NCBI RefSeq assembly: GCF_019049245.1
Contig: NZ_JAGMUK010000077.1
Location: 165,509-229,508 of the forward strand
Origin: Streptomyces sp. AC555_RSS877
GTDB taxonomy: Bacteria; Actinomycetota; Actinomycetes; Streptomycetales; Streptomycetaceae
Direction: 5' to 3'
DNA length: 64,000 nucleotides
Shown here: positions 51,276-59,263 of the stretch, piece by piece
Position numbering within the stretch: the stretch's first letter is position 1
Layout: each line of letters starts with the position of its first letter
Position numbers and translations under genes: made by a program
The notes under the pieces: model-generated
The model's input: the letters and a program-made list of their open reading frames with translations, nothing else
Database searches by the model: none
Told to the model about the DNA's origin: nothing

Positions 51276-52367
51276 TCACACCCCCTCGAAGGACGACTGG
51301 TAGGCGGCGAACTCGGCACGCTCCCGCGCCACCCCGGAGTGCTGCTGGGCGTACACGTGGTCGAACAGCTCCTCGGGGCCGGGGGACGGCATGGTCCGTA
51401 CGCCCTCCCGCACCCGCGCGGCCAGCGCCTCGCCCGCCGCTTCGACCTCGGCGAAGAACGCGTCGTCCGCCGCGCCCTCGGCCCGCAGCAGCCGCGCGAG
51501 CCGCAGCAGCGGGTCCTTCGCCCGCCAGCTCTCCACCTCGGCGGCGTCCCGGTAGCGCGTCGGGTCGTCGGAGGTCGTGTGGGCGCCCATCCGGTAGGTG
51601 AACGCCTCGATGAGGAAGGGCCCCCGGCCGGACCGCACGTGCTCGAGCGCGGCGCGGGTGACCGCCTGGACGGCCAGGACGTCGTTGCCGTCGACGCGTA
51701 CGCCGGGGAAGCCGTACCCCTGGGCGCGCTGGTGCAGGGGCACCCGGGTCTGGCGCTCGTTCGGTTCGGAGATCGCCCACTGGTTGTTCTGGCAGAAGAA
51801 CACGACGGGCGCGTCCCACACGGCGGCGAAGTTGAACGCCTCCGCCACGTCGCCCTGGCTGGTGGCGCCGTCGCCGAAGTACACGATCACCGCGGAGTCC
51901 GCGCCGTCCTTGGCCATCCCGCACGCGTATCCGGTGGCGTGCAGGGTCTGCGAGCCGATGACGAGCGTGTAGAGGTGGAAGTCGTGCGCGTCCGGGTCCC
52001 AGGCCCCGTGGTCGACCCCGCGGAAGAGCCGCAGCAGGGCCAGTGGATCGACCCCGCGGCCCAGGGCGACGGCGTGCTCGCGGTAGCTCGGGAAGACGCG
52101 GTCGCCGTCGCGCAGTGCCCGTACCGAGCCCACCTGGGCCGCCTCCTGGCCGAGCAGGGAGGGCCACAGGCCCAGTTCGCCCTGGCGTTGCAGGGTGACG
52201 CCCTCGGCGTCGAAGCGGCGGGCGAGGGCCATGTCCCGGTAGAGGGAGCGCAGTTCATCGGGGGACGGGTCGCAGGCGTACTCGGGATGCGGTGTCCGCT
52301 CCCCGTCCGGAGTGAGCAGCCGTATGCCGTCCTGCGAGATGGACCGCCGTATGCCGGGGACGTTCAT
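51276..52367 (-). CDS. bkdA: 2-oxoacid dehydrogenase E1 alpha subunit
   Basis: 363 residues, thiamine-diphosphate binding. LQRQGELGLWPSLLGQEAAQ is the conserved actinobacterial block; the ThDP motif is IVYFGDGATSQGDVAEAFNF, ending ...CQNNQW, and FLIEAFTYRMGAHTTSDDPT is the phosphorylation-loop equivalent. Could process branched-chain 2-oxoacids or pyruvate; the sequence does not decide. The ATG overlaps the stop of the beta-lactamase-like gene (ATGA), so the dehydrogenase genes are translationally tied to that upstream gene. Confidence 0.9.
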   Translation of the reverse strand: MNVPGIRRSISQDGIRLLTPDGERTPHPEYACDPSPDELRSLYRDMALARRFDAEGVTLQRQGELGLWPSLLGQEAAQVGSVRALRDGDRVFPSYREHAVALGRGVDPLALLRLFRGVDHGAWDPDAHDFHLYTLVIGSQTLHATGYACGMAKDGADSAVIVYFGDGATSQGDVAEAFNFAAVWDAPVVFFCQNNQWAISEPNERQTRVPLHQRAQGYGFPGVRVDGNDVLAVQAVTRAALEHVRSGRGPFLIEAFTYRMGAHTTSDDPTRYRDAAEVESWRAKDPLLRLARLLRAEGAADDAFFAEVEAAGEALAARVREGVRTMPSPGPEELFDHVYAQQHSGVARERAEFAAYQSSFEGV

Positions 52368-53596
52368 CTGGCACCGCCGAGGCCCAGGTTCTCCATCGCC
52401 GCGGCCACGGCCTTGACCAGGGAGGAGGCCCGCTTGTCGTCGGGGCCGAGCGCGATGAGCCGGTTCATGACGTACGAGACACCGGCCGCCGCCCGCGGCC
52501 ATGCCTGGTTGGCGGAGCCTCCGGCGCCGTCGTGGCCGAAGGAGTCCCCGTCGACGGTGGGACGCGGGTTGGTGCGCAGCCGGTAGCCGCCGCCCCCGTA
52601 CACCATCGGGACGTCGATGAGCTGGTCGACCTTGCTGACCCGGGGTGCCCGGGCCTCGTCGAGCAGCCGGCGCGAGAGCAGCACGGGCGCGTCCTCGGCC
52701 GGCCGGGAGGCGTCGGCGGCGAGGATGCCGTACAGCTTGGCGAAGCCGCGGGCGGAGCCGTAGACGTTGGCGGCGGGGATCAGGCTGAAGCGGCGGGCCG
52801 GGCTGTTCCAGATGCCGGAGTCCTCGGGGAACGGGACCGGGTTCTGCCAGATCCGCTGGGTCAGCGGATCGTCGCTGGTGAAGTAGCCCGAGAACTGTTC
52901 GCGGAAGCCCTTGCCGTACTCGGTGCGGGCGACGCGGTCCTCCTGCTCCGGGGCGAGGCCGAAGGAGACGTCGACTCCGAGCGGCCGGCCGACCTCCTCG
53001 GCGAAGAACCTGTCCAGACGGCGGCCGTCCGCGCGGCGGATCACCTCGGCGATGATCCAGCCGGTCGCCCAAGGCCCGTACAGGATGCCCTCGGCGCGCG
53101 GGTCGCTCTCCTGCGGCTGGTCGGCGAGGAGTTTGGCCATCGCCTCCGGATCGCCGAGGTCGTCCTGGGAGAGCGGGGCGGCGACGGCGGGCATCCGCGC
53201 GGTGAAGGTCACGACCTCGCGCACGGTGATCCCGGCCTTGCCCTTGGCCGCGAATTCCGGCCAGTAGTGGGCGACCGGCTTGTCGAGCTCGACGACTCCG
53301 CGGTCGACGAGCACCAGCAGGGCCGTCGCCAGGACGCCCTTGCTGCCGGAGAAGATCAGCTGGACCGTGTCGCCGTCCCAGGCCCGGCCGGCGGCGGGGT
53401 CGGCCGGGCCGCCCCACAGATCCACGACCAGCTCCCCGCCGAGCGTGACGGCGAGCGCGGCGCCCTGCTCGTCCCGCTCGGTGAAGTTGCGCAGGAATTC
53501 CTCGCGTACGGCCTCGAACCCCGGCGCGACATGGCCGAAGACGCCGTACTGCCCGGTGGTGGGCTGGGGTGCGGTGGGCTGCTGTGTGCTGGGCAT
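52364..53596 (-). CDS. Class C beta-lactamase-like serine hydrolase
   Basis: 410 residues without signal peptide, so cytosolic. The serine-hydrolase SxxK motif is FSGSKGV (Ser of SGSK as nucleophile) and the YxN-like element is probably the Tyr in LYGPWATGW; the KTG-like box near the C-terminus reads SFGHDGAGGS (HxG, as in EstB-type esterases). The family includes esterases and transacylases; antibiotic hydrolysis is unlikely without export. It lies between the cyclitol-type genes and the E1/E2 genes and is fused translationally to E1 alpha, so it may act on an ester formed in this pathway. Confidence 0.82.
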   Translation of the reverse strand: MPSTQQPTAPQPTTGQYGVFGHVAPGFEAVREEFLRNFTERDEQGAALAVTLGGELVVDLWGGPADPAAGRAWDGDTVQLIFSGSKGVLATALLVLVDRGVVELDKPVAHYWPEFAAKGKAGITVREVVTFTARMPAVAAPLSQDDLGDPEAMAKLLADQPQESDPRAEGILYGPWATGWIIAEVIRRADGRRLDRFFAEEVGRPLGVDVSFGLAPEQEDRVARTEYGKGFREQFSGYFTSDDPLTQRIWQNPVPFPEDSGIWNSPARRFSLIPAANVYGSARGFAKLYGILAADASRPAEDAPVLLSRRLLDEARAPRVSKVDQLIDVPMVYGGGGYRLRTNPRPTVDGDSFGHDGAGGSANQAWPRAAAGVSYVMNRLIALGPDDKRASSLVKAVAAAMENLGLGGAR

Positions 53597-53645
53597 GTCG
53601 ATCGCACTCCGATCGGTGAAGTGGTGAGAGAAGTGGTGAATCTGG

Positions 53646-53685
53646 CCAGGTGCCAGGTGCCAGGTGCCAGGTGTTAGGTGACAGG
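53646..53685. repeat. Heptanucleotide tandem repeat CCAGGTG
   Basis: Four exact CCAGGTG units and degenerate fifth and sixth units (TTAGGTG, ACAGG) in the 94-base gap between the HAD and beta-lactamase-like genes. A second direct repeat, GAAGTGGTGA twice 12 bases apart (53618 and 53630), lies beside it. Likely slippage-prone spacer DNA. Confidence 0.85.
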
Positions 53686-53690
53686 CGGGG

Positions 53691-54359
53691 TCACACGGTC
53701 GCGCCCGCGCGTGCGGGCAGCGTCAGGCGCAGGCCGTCGCCCGTGTCGGAGCAGTTGGCGCCCAGGTAGTCCGTGATGCGCGGGCGGCCCTCGGCGGCCT
53801 CGCCCCCGTGGTGGCCGACCACCACCGTGTAGCCGCCGGCCGCGCGGCCCGCGAGCAGGCCGAGTTCGGCGTCCTCGAAGACGATCGTGGCCCTGGGGTC
53901 GACACCGAGCCGGCGGGCCGCCGTGTGGTAGCCCTCCGGGTGGGGCTTGCCGTGCCGTACGTCGTCGGCGGTGACGACGACCTCGGGCAACGGCAGCCCG
54001 GCCGCGGCCATGCGCCGTTCGGCGAGTTCCCGCCCGGCGGAGGTGACCAGCGCCCAGCGGTCCGGCGGCAGCGCGGCCAGCAGCTCGGCGGCGCCCGGCA
54101 GGGCGACGGTGCCGCGGGTGTCCGCGACGTCCTGGGCGACCAGCCAGGCCGTCTCCGTGTCGAGGTCCGTGCCCCGCGGCGCGTGCGCGGCCACGGTGTC
54201 GGCGGTGCGCTGTCCGTGCGCGCTCGCCAGGATCGCGGCGGCGTCGAGCCCGTGCCGTGCGGCGAACCGCCGCCAGGTGCGCTCCACCGCCGCGGTCGAG
54301 TCGATGAGCGTGCCGTCCATGTCGAACAGCAGCGCCTGTGCGGTCACTACGATGCCCAT
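53691..54359 (-). CDS. HAD-superfamily phosphatase
   Basis: 222 residues, beta-phosphoglucomutase-like. Motif I LLFDMDGTLIDS (nucleophile and acid/base Asp), motif II VTSAGRE, motif III Lys in HGKPHPEGYH and motif IV VFEDAELGLLA are all present, with a helical cap between I and II. It would dephosphorylate a small sugar- or cyclitol-phosphate, the role of comparable HAD proteins in C7-cyclitol pathways. ATG at 54359 overlaps the isomerase gene by 13 bases; a GTG at 54347 is an alternative start. Confidence 0.85.
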   Translation of the reverse strand: MGIVVTAQALLFDMDGTLIDSTAAVERTWRRFAARHGLDAAAILASAHGQRTADTVAAHAPRGTDLDTETAWLVAQDVADTRGTVALPGAAELLAALPPDRWALVTSAGRELAERRMAAAGLPLPEVVVTADDVRHGKPHPEGYHTAARRLGVDPRATIVFEDAELGLLAGRAAGGYTVVVGHHGGEAAEGRPRITDYLGANCSDTGDGLRLTLPARAGATV

Positions 54360-55243
54360 GTCCCTGCCGTCTCCGTCGTTCGTGCCGTGTTCGTCGTTTC
54401 CGCCGTGCTCGTCCGAGGGCGGCGCAGGCGCTCGGCGAGCGCCCGGAGCCGTTCGAGGTCCGCGGCGAGGCGGTGGCCGTCGCCGCCGCGGTGGTCGTTC
54501 TCCAGCACCAGCGCCCGCACCGGCGGCCCGTGGCGCCGTACCGCGTCGAGCGTGTCGCCCACCGCCGCGTCGCCGTCGCCGAGCAGCGGCGCGGCGTCCG
54601 TGCCGGCCAAGCCGTCCTTCACGTGGATCTGGTCGGCCAGGTGCGGTCCGACCGCGGCCACCAGCTCCACCGGGTCCACACCGGCCGCCCGCGGGTTCCC
54701 GGTGTCGAGCAGCAGCCGGAAGGCGGGCGAGGCGACCTGCTCCGCCAGCCACCGCGCGGCCCCCGGCGCCAGCGTGTTCTCGCTGGCCAGCCGGATGCCC
54801 CGCAGCTCGGCCTGCCCGGCGGCGGCGCGCAGTACCTCGGCCGTGCGGTGCAGCGCGGCCTCGCCGTCGATCGCGCTCCGCCGGAAGCTCGGCACGAACA
54901 CCAGCGGTGCCCCCAACTGCGCGGCGGCGTCCAGCAGTCGGGCGAGAACCCCACGGACCCGTCCCGCCACGAGCGTGCCCTCGGGGGCGGTGAGCCCGAT
55001 GTCGTTGAGCACGTTGCCCGCGACGGCGAGCGGCTCGACCTCCGCGGCGCGGGCCGCGCGGGCGAGACGCGCCAGGTGGCCGTGCGCGTCCAGCCACGGG
55101 CCCCGGCCGGGGCCGCCGAGGTCGAACTGCAGGCCCCGCACCCGGTGGTGGCCGGCGAGCTCCACGGCCGCCGCGCCGCGCCCGGGCAGCCGCCAGTCGG
55201 CCAGCGCGGTCAGCGGCAGGGACGGTGCCCCTTCTCCGGTCAT
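54347..55243 (-). CDS. Sugar phosphate isomerase/epimerase (TIM barrel)
   Basis: 298 residues of the xylose-isomerase-like TIM-barrel superfamily. Metal-binding residues are seen in SENTLAPGA (Glu), LLLDTGNP (Asp), QIHVKDG (His) and LVLENDHRGG (Glu). These enzymes epimerise or isomerise sugars and inositol-type cyclitols, consistent with a step after the cyclase. Its ATG overlaps the stop of the kinase-dehydrogenase gene (ATGA). The Thr-rich C-terminus (TAETTNTARTTETAG) is unstructured. Confidence 0.82.
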   Translation of the reverse strand: MTGEGAPSLPLTALADWRLPGRGAAAVELAGHHRVRGLQFDLGGPGRGPWLDAHGHLARLARAARAAEVEPLAVAGNVLNDIGLTAPEGTLVAGRVRGVLARLLDAAAQLGAPLVFVPSFRRSAIDGEAALHRTAEVLRAAAGQAELRGIRLASENTLAPGAARWLAEQVASPAFRLLLDTGNPRAAGVDPVELVAAVGPHLADQIHVKDGLAGTDAAPLLGDGDAAVGDTLDAVRRHGPPVRALVLENDHRGGDGHRLAADLERLRALAERLRRPRTSTAETTNTARTTETAGTWAS

Positions 55244-57744
55244 GACGGTTCGCCCATCCGTACGGCCATCTTGATCAGCCGGCGTCCGGAGACGATCCGG
55301 TCGTGGGTTTCGCCGAGCCGGGTCAGCACCGGCACCGCGCCGGGCAGGTCCAGCACGTGTGTCACCAGGTCCCGGTAGCGCTCGGGGGCACGGCACAGTT
55401 CGGCCGCCGCGTACAGCAGGTGCTCGCCCGCCACCCCGCGATGGCCCAGGACCCGCACCTTGTGTCCGCTCGCCGTACCGAGCCGGGCGACCTGGGGCGG
55501 CTGCGGGAGGCCCGCGCGGTTCGCGGCGCGTACGGCGGCCAGGTCCACGCCGGGCAGCCGCGGGCTGGTGGCCGGCCGGGGCAGGCCGCCGACCAGGTCG
55601 ACCACGGTGTCCGCGCCGTCCGTGGCGTCGAGCGCCAGTTCCAGGCAGGGCAGGGTGGCCGGGGCCGGGGTCGCGACGAGCACCGCGATCGGGCCGTCGC
55701 CGAGTACGTCCGCGAGCCGGGCCGCGTCCGCGGACAGGTCGTCGTAGCGCAGCCGGATGTCGGCGGCGTACGGCGTCTGGGCGCTCCAGTCCAGGCCGGC
55801 GCGGGTGTGGTGCACGTGCACGGTCCGTACGCCGGGGCCGTACCAACGCCGTGCGGTGCGCACGGCGAGGTGTCCGACCGTGCCGTCGCCGAAGACGAGG
55901 AGCGTGCGGGGACGGTGTTCGGACAGGGCGAGCGCGGCGTACCGGACCACGGCGAGCGGTTCGATCAGCGTGCCGAGCACGCCCGGCGGAACCTCGGGCA
56001 ACGGGAGCACCAGCCCGCCCCCCACCGCCGTGGCGGGGATCAGCGCACGCTCCTGGAGGAGCCCGTCCACGTTGTGCCCGAGCAGGAACGAGGGGTCGGT
56101 GGGGTGCGTCGGGTTGACCACGACATGAGCGCCCGGCACCAGCCGGGGCTCCCGGACCCCGGCTCCGACCGCCACGACCCGCGCCACACCCTCGTGCCCG
56201 AGCACCGGCGCCCCGTCGTCGCGCACCCCGCGCAGCATCTGCAGATCGGTACCGCAGACGCCCGCGACCACGGGGGCGACGAGCAACTCACCCGGGCCCG
56301 GTTCGGGCGTGGGCCGCGGGGAGAAGTGCAGCCGCCCCGGGTGGTCGCGGACGATGGCGTGGTGCCACCCGGAGGAGAGGTCCGAGCCGGCTCCCGCGCG
56401 GTAGGCGTCCGCTCCCGCGTGGTTCGAGCCCGTTCCCGGGTGGTTCGAGCCCGTTCCCGGGTGGTTCGAGCCGGCTCCCGGGTGGTTCGAGCCGGCTCCC
56501 GGGTGGTTCGAGCCCGTTCCCGGGTGGTTCGAGCCCGTTCCCGGGTGGTTCGAGCCGGCTCCCGCGTGGTTCGAGCCGGCTCCCGGGTGGTTCGAGCCCG
56601 TTCCCGGGTGGTTCGAGCCGGCTCCCGCGTGGTTCGAGCCCGTTCCCGCGAGGTTCGAGCCCGTTCCCGCGAGGTCCGCGTCCGCTCCCGAGAGGTCCGC
56701 GTCCGCTCCCGCGGTGCCCGCGCCCAGCGTCGCGATGCCCGCGCCGATCAGGCCGTTCGCCTCGCCCGGGGCGCAGATCGTGATGCGGTCGGTTGTCCAC
56801 TCCGGGGCGCGTTCACCGGTGAGGTAGAGGCCCTCGTGGCGGAGGTGGCGGTGCAGGGACGCCTCGTAGTGGCGGCCGAGGCCGGTGGCGACGCCGCCGG
56901 TGAGGGCGAGTTCGTCGAGTTCCGGGTCGAGGCACAGGGCGGTGCGCAGGACGTCGGCGACCGGGGCCGTCGACGCGTCGAGCAGTTCGCCGGCCAGCGC
57001 ATCGCCCGCGTCGAGGGCGTGGCCCAGCGCGTCCTCGAAGGCCGTACCCGCCGCCATCGAACGGCCCAGCTCCGACGCCTGCCAGCGTGCGGGCTCCCGT
57101 TCCCGCAGGACGTCCGCCATCCGGCGCAGGCCCGGACCGGAGGCGTACGAGGCCACATGGCCCGGACGCCCGCAGTCGCACACCAGTTCAACGGGAGAGC
57201 CCGCCAGTTCCGCGGTTGCCGGGAGGTGGCCGACCTCGCCCTGGAGCCCGCAGGCATCCGTGGCGATCGTCCCGGTGCGCAGGTCGACGGTGCGGCAGGC
57301 GATGCCCGAACTGACCGTCATCAGCAGCACCTTTCGGTGCCCCCGGCGCCGGGGCGCGGAGACGAAGTGCAGCAGCGCGGCGGTGACGTCGTTGACCACA
57401 TGCCACTCCACGTCGGGCCGCCGCTCGCGCAGCGCGCCCGGCAGGTCCAGCGGGGTCGTCTCGTCGCCGAACAGGGGCGCCGAGCCGTACACCGTGCCCG
57501 TGCGCTGGTCGAGCGCCGCCCCGAACGAGATGCCCGCCACCGTAGCCGGACCGGTGGGCACCGCGTCGCAGATCGTGTCGAGCAGACGCCCCTTCAACTC
57601 CTCGACGCCGGCCTCCGGGTGACGCAGTCGGCTGGGCGAGGGCGTGTCCACGATCCCGCTCAGCCCCTCCCGGGGCGACCACACGGCGTGCCGCACATGG
57701 GTCCCGCCCACGTCGAGGACGGTGATCGGACCCCGAGCGTTCAC
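55240..57744 (-). CDS. ROK-type cyclitol kinase fused to a zinc-type (MDR) dehydrogenase
   Basis: 834 residues in one frame. Residues 1-340 are a ROK-family kinase: ITVLDVGGTHVRHAVW, GISFGAALDQRTG, VVNDVTAALLHF and the ROK cysteine motif LVCDCGRPGHVASYASG. Residues 346-457 are sixteen heptads of the GTGSNHP type. Residues 458-834 form a medium-chain dehydrogenase: VAGVCGTDLQML (zinc Cys), LGHEGVARVVAVG and the nucleotide fold LLVFGDGTVGHLAV. In acarbose and validamycin biosynthesis a ROK-type 7-kinase (AcbM, ValC) and a zinc-type cyclitol dehydrogenase (AcbL, ValN) act on the product of 2-epi-5-epi-valiolone synthase, whose homologue overlaps this gene by GTGA. I infer that the fusion channels that intermediate. 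Confidence 0.82.
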   Translation of the reverse strand: MNARGPITVLDVGGTHVRHAVWSPREGLSGIVDTPSPSRLRHPEAGVEELKGRLLDTICDAVPTGPATVAGISFGAALDQRTGTVYGSAPLFGDETTPLDLPGALRERRPDVEWHVVNDVTAALLHFVSAPRRRGHRKVLLMTVSSGIACRTVDLRTGTIATDACGLQGEVGHLPATAELAGSPVELVCDCGRPGHVASYASGPGLRRMADVLREREPARWQASELGRSMAAGTAFEDALGHALDAGDALAGELLDASTAPVADVLRTALCLDPELDELALTGGVATGLGRHYEASLHRHLRHEGLYLTGERAPEWTTDRITICAPGEANGLIGAGIATLGAGTAGADADLSGADADLAGTGSNLAGTGSNHAGAGSNHPGTGSNHPGAGSNHAGAGSNHPGTGSNHPGTGSNHPGAGSNHPGAGSNHPGTGSNHPGTGSNHAGADAYRAGAGSDLSSGWHHAIVRDHPGRLHFSPRPTPEPGPGELLVAPVVAGVCGTDLQMLRGVRDDGAPVLGHEGVARVVAVGAGVREPRLVPGAHVVVNPTHPTDPSFLLGHNVDGLLQERALIPATAVGGGLVLPLPEVPPGVLGTLIEPLAVVRYAALALSEHRPRTLLVFGDGTVGHLAVRTARRWYGPGVRTVHVHHTRAGLDWSAQTPYAADIRLRYDDLSADAARLADVLGDGPIAVLVATPAPATLPCLELALDATDGADTVVDLVGGLPRPATSPRLPGVDLAAVRAANRAGLPQPPQVARLGTASGHKVRVLGHRGVAGEHLLYAAAELCRAPERYRDLVTHVLDLPGAVPVLTRLGETHDRIVSGRRLIKMAVRMGEPS
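56374..56709. repeat. Sixteen in-frame 21-bp repeats encoding the inter-domain linker
   Basis: 336 bp, exactly 16 units of 21 bp, each coding one heptad: (G)[TA]GSNH[AP], with the two outermost units at each end degenerate (GADADLS, GADADLA; GADAYRA, GAGSDLS). The inner units are nearly identical at DNA level (TTCGAGCCCGTTCCCGGGTGG and close variants), so copy number should vary between strains. Confidence 0.95.
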
Positions 57745-58955
57745 CGGCCCGGCCCGTCCGTGCGGTGGTCCGCGTAGGCGTGGACGAACTCCAGCGCCGC
57801 GGCGAGCTGGGCGGCCGTGACGTCGTTGACGAAGACACAGGACCCGATGCCGTCGGTCAGCGGCAGACGCTGCAGACCGTCGCGGTGCTTGACGGCGTCG
57901 GCCAGCCCCACCTGGAGCAGTTCCGGGGTGAACACCGGGTGCGTCAGCGGCAGTCCGGCCGCGGCGATCAGGGCGAGGGCCCGGTGTGCCTCGGTGGTGC
58001 CGAGGAGACCGCGGCCCTCCGCGAGGGCGACGCACACCGCCATGTCGACGGCGACGGCCTCACCGTGCAGCAGCGGCGGATCCGCGCGCAGTTCCAGCGA
58101 GGGGCTGAAGGTGTGGCCGTAGTCGACCGACCGCTCCAGCACGCTCTCCCACAGGTTGGGCTCCAGCTCGTCGAGCATGCCCGCGATGGCGCGCGAGATC
58201 ACCTCGCTCATCGCCGACCCGCAGTTCGCCATCGTGTCGCTGGAGATGTGCGCGACGGTCTCCTCGAGGAGGCGGAACAGGTCGGCGTCCTTGATCAGCG
58301 CCATCTTGATGATCTCGGCGAGACCGTTGGCGATGTGCCGTTCCGGCACGGTCCGCAGGAACTCCGGGTCGATCAGTGTGACCTCGGGTGCGAAGTAGGT
58401 GCCCAGCCGGTTCTTGTGGGTGCCGTGGTTGACGCCCGTCTTCACACCGACGCCCGCGTCCACCTGGCCGACCAGGGTGGTGGGCACCCGCACGTAGGGG
58501 GCGCCCCGGCGGTAGAGGCTGGCCGCCAGGCCGACCACGTCCATCAGGACGCCGCCGCCCACCACGACCACCCGCTCGGTACGGCGCAGGATGCCCATCT
58601 CGGTCATGGCCCGGGTCACGTCCACGGCCTGCTCCAGGACCTTGGTCTCCTCGTCGCCGGACATCACCAGCCAGGTGGCGTCGGTCTGCCAGGCGGCGAA
58701 GTAGTCGCGCAGCGCCGTGCCGTAGAGCTTGTCGACGACACGGTCGACCACCACGAGGGCGCGTACGCCGCCGCGGCCGTCGGCACCGACCGCCTTGGCG
58801 AGGGCCGGGTTGACGGGGCTGAGCAGTCCTCGGGTCAGGGAGACCTCGTAGCCGACGGGCTGCTGGGCCTGGACGTACCAGGTCAGTCCCGGCGGGCGGG
58901 GTATGTCGAAGGCGGTCGTCAGACGCGACGGCTGGGCCGTGGTGATCTCGGTCAT
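57741..58955 (-). CDS. Sugar phosphate cyclase, 2-epi-5-epi-valiolone synthase type
   Basis: 404 residues of the dehydroquinate synthase-like superfamily, cyclising sedoheptulose 7-phosphate. NAD-binding VVVVGGGVLMDVVGLAASLY, VPTTLVGQVDAGVGVKTGVN, the KNRLGTYFAPEVTLIDPEFL block and zinc ligands Glu (NGLAEIIKM), His (YGHTFS) and His (LLHGEAV) are intact. Residues near GDEETKVLEQ and RTVPERHIANGLAEI follow the C7-cyclitol synthases rather than dehydroquinate synthase; EEVS and EVS (2-epi-valiolone synthase) cannot be separated by eye. First gene of the minus-strand array. It commits the locus to C7-cyclitol chemistry. Confidence 0.88.
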   Translation of the reverse strand: MTEITTAQPSRLTTAFDIPRPPGLTWYVQAQQPVGYEVSLTRGLLSPVNPALAKAVGADGRGGVRALVVVDRVVDKLYGTALRDYFAAWQTDATWLVMSGDEETKVLEQAVDVTRAMTEMGILRRTERVVVVGGGVLMDVVGLAASLYRRGAPYVRVPTTLVGQVDAGVGVKTGVNHGTHKNRLGTYFAPEVTLIDPEFLRTVPERHIANGLAEIIKMALIKDADLFRLLEETVAHISSDTMANCGSAMSEVISRAIAGMLDELEPNLWESVLERSVDYGHTFSPSLELRADPPLLHGEAVAVDMAVCVALAEGRGLLGTTEAHRALALIAAAGLPLTHPVFTPELLQVGLADAVKHRDGLQRLPLTDGIGSCVFVNDVTAAQLAAALEFVHAYADHRTDGPGR

Positions 58956-59263
58956 CGCGGATTGCTCCCTCTGGTGGGGTCGGCGTCGTGAGGGGGGAAG
59001 GTCGTACGCGTGGGGGTGAGCCCTGCGGGGGCGTGCCCCGCCGGCACCGGACCGGGGTTGGCCCGGTCACGGCGCCGGCGGGGCGGATCCGACGGGGGTC
59101 TCCCGTCGAGGTCGGGGTGGGTGCGGGGGTGTACGCGGAGGCTGTGAGGGCTTGGAGCCCGGGTCACATCTCCGGCCGGGCGCCCGCCGTCCGGCACACA
59201 CGCTCGCCGCGTCGCCGAACGCTGATCCGCCCGGGGATGTGACAGGGGATGCGACAGGGGCTC
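58956..59263. other. Gap between AKR and cyclase genes, with putative promoter and hairpins
   Basis: 308 bases without a gene. It holds the hairpin at 59035-59084 and a longer imperfect inverted repeat (GTCACATC at 59163, GATGTGAC at 59234) just after the aldo/keto reductase stop. The promoter of the cyclitol operon should lie in the left part, before 58955; no clear -10/-35 is seen. Confidence 0.5.
59035..59084. terminator. Hairpin between AKR and cyclitol operon
   Basis: GCCCCGCCGGC and GCCGGCGGGGC enclose an inner inverted repeat (GACCGGG / CCCGGTC), giving a composite stem that could terminate the aldo/keto reductase transcript. Confidence 0.5.

Noticed and set aside
52364..53596. Antibiotic-resistance beta-lactamase
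   Set aside because: No signal peptide, and the C-terminal box is of the esterase (HxG-like) kind; translationally coupled to metabolic genes.
56408..56640. GGTTCGAG motifs suggesting tRNA T-arms
   Set aside because: They recur every 21 bases within the coding repeat, with no acceptor stem or anticodon arm around them.
56374..56709. Regular repeats resembling a CRISPR array
   Set aside because: Units are contiguous 21-mers without spacers and are in frame in a protein linker.
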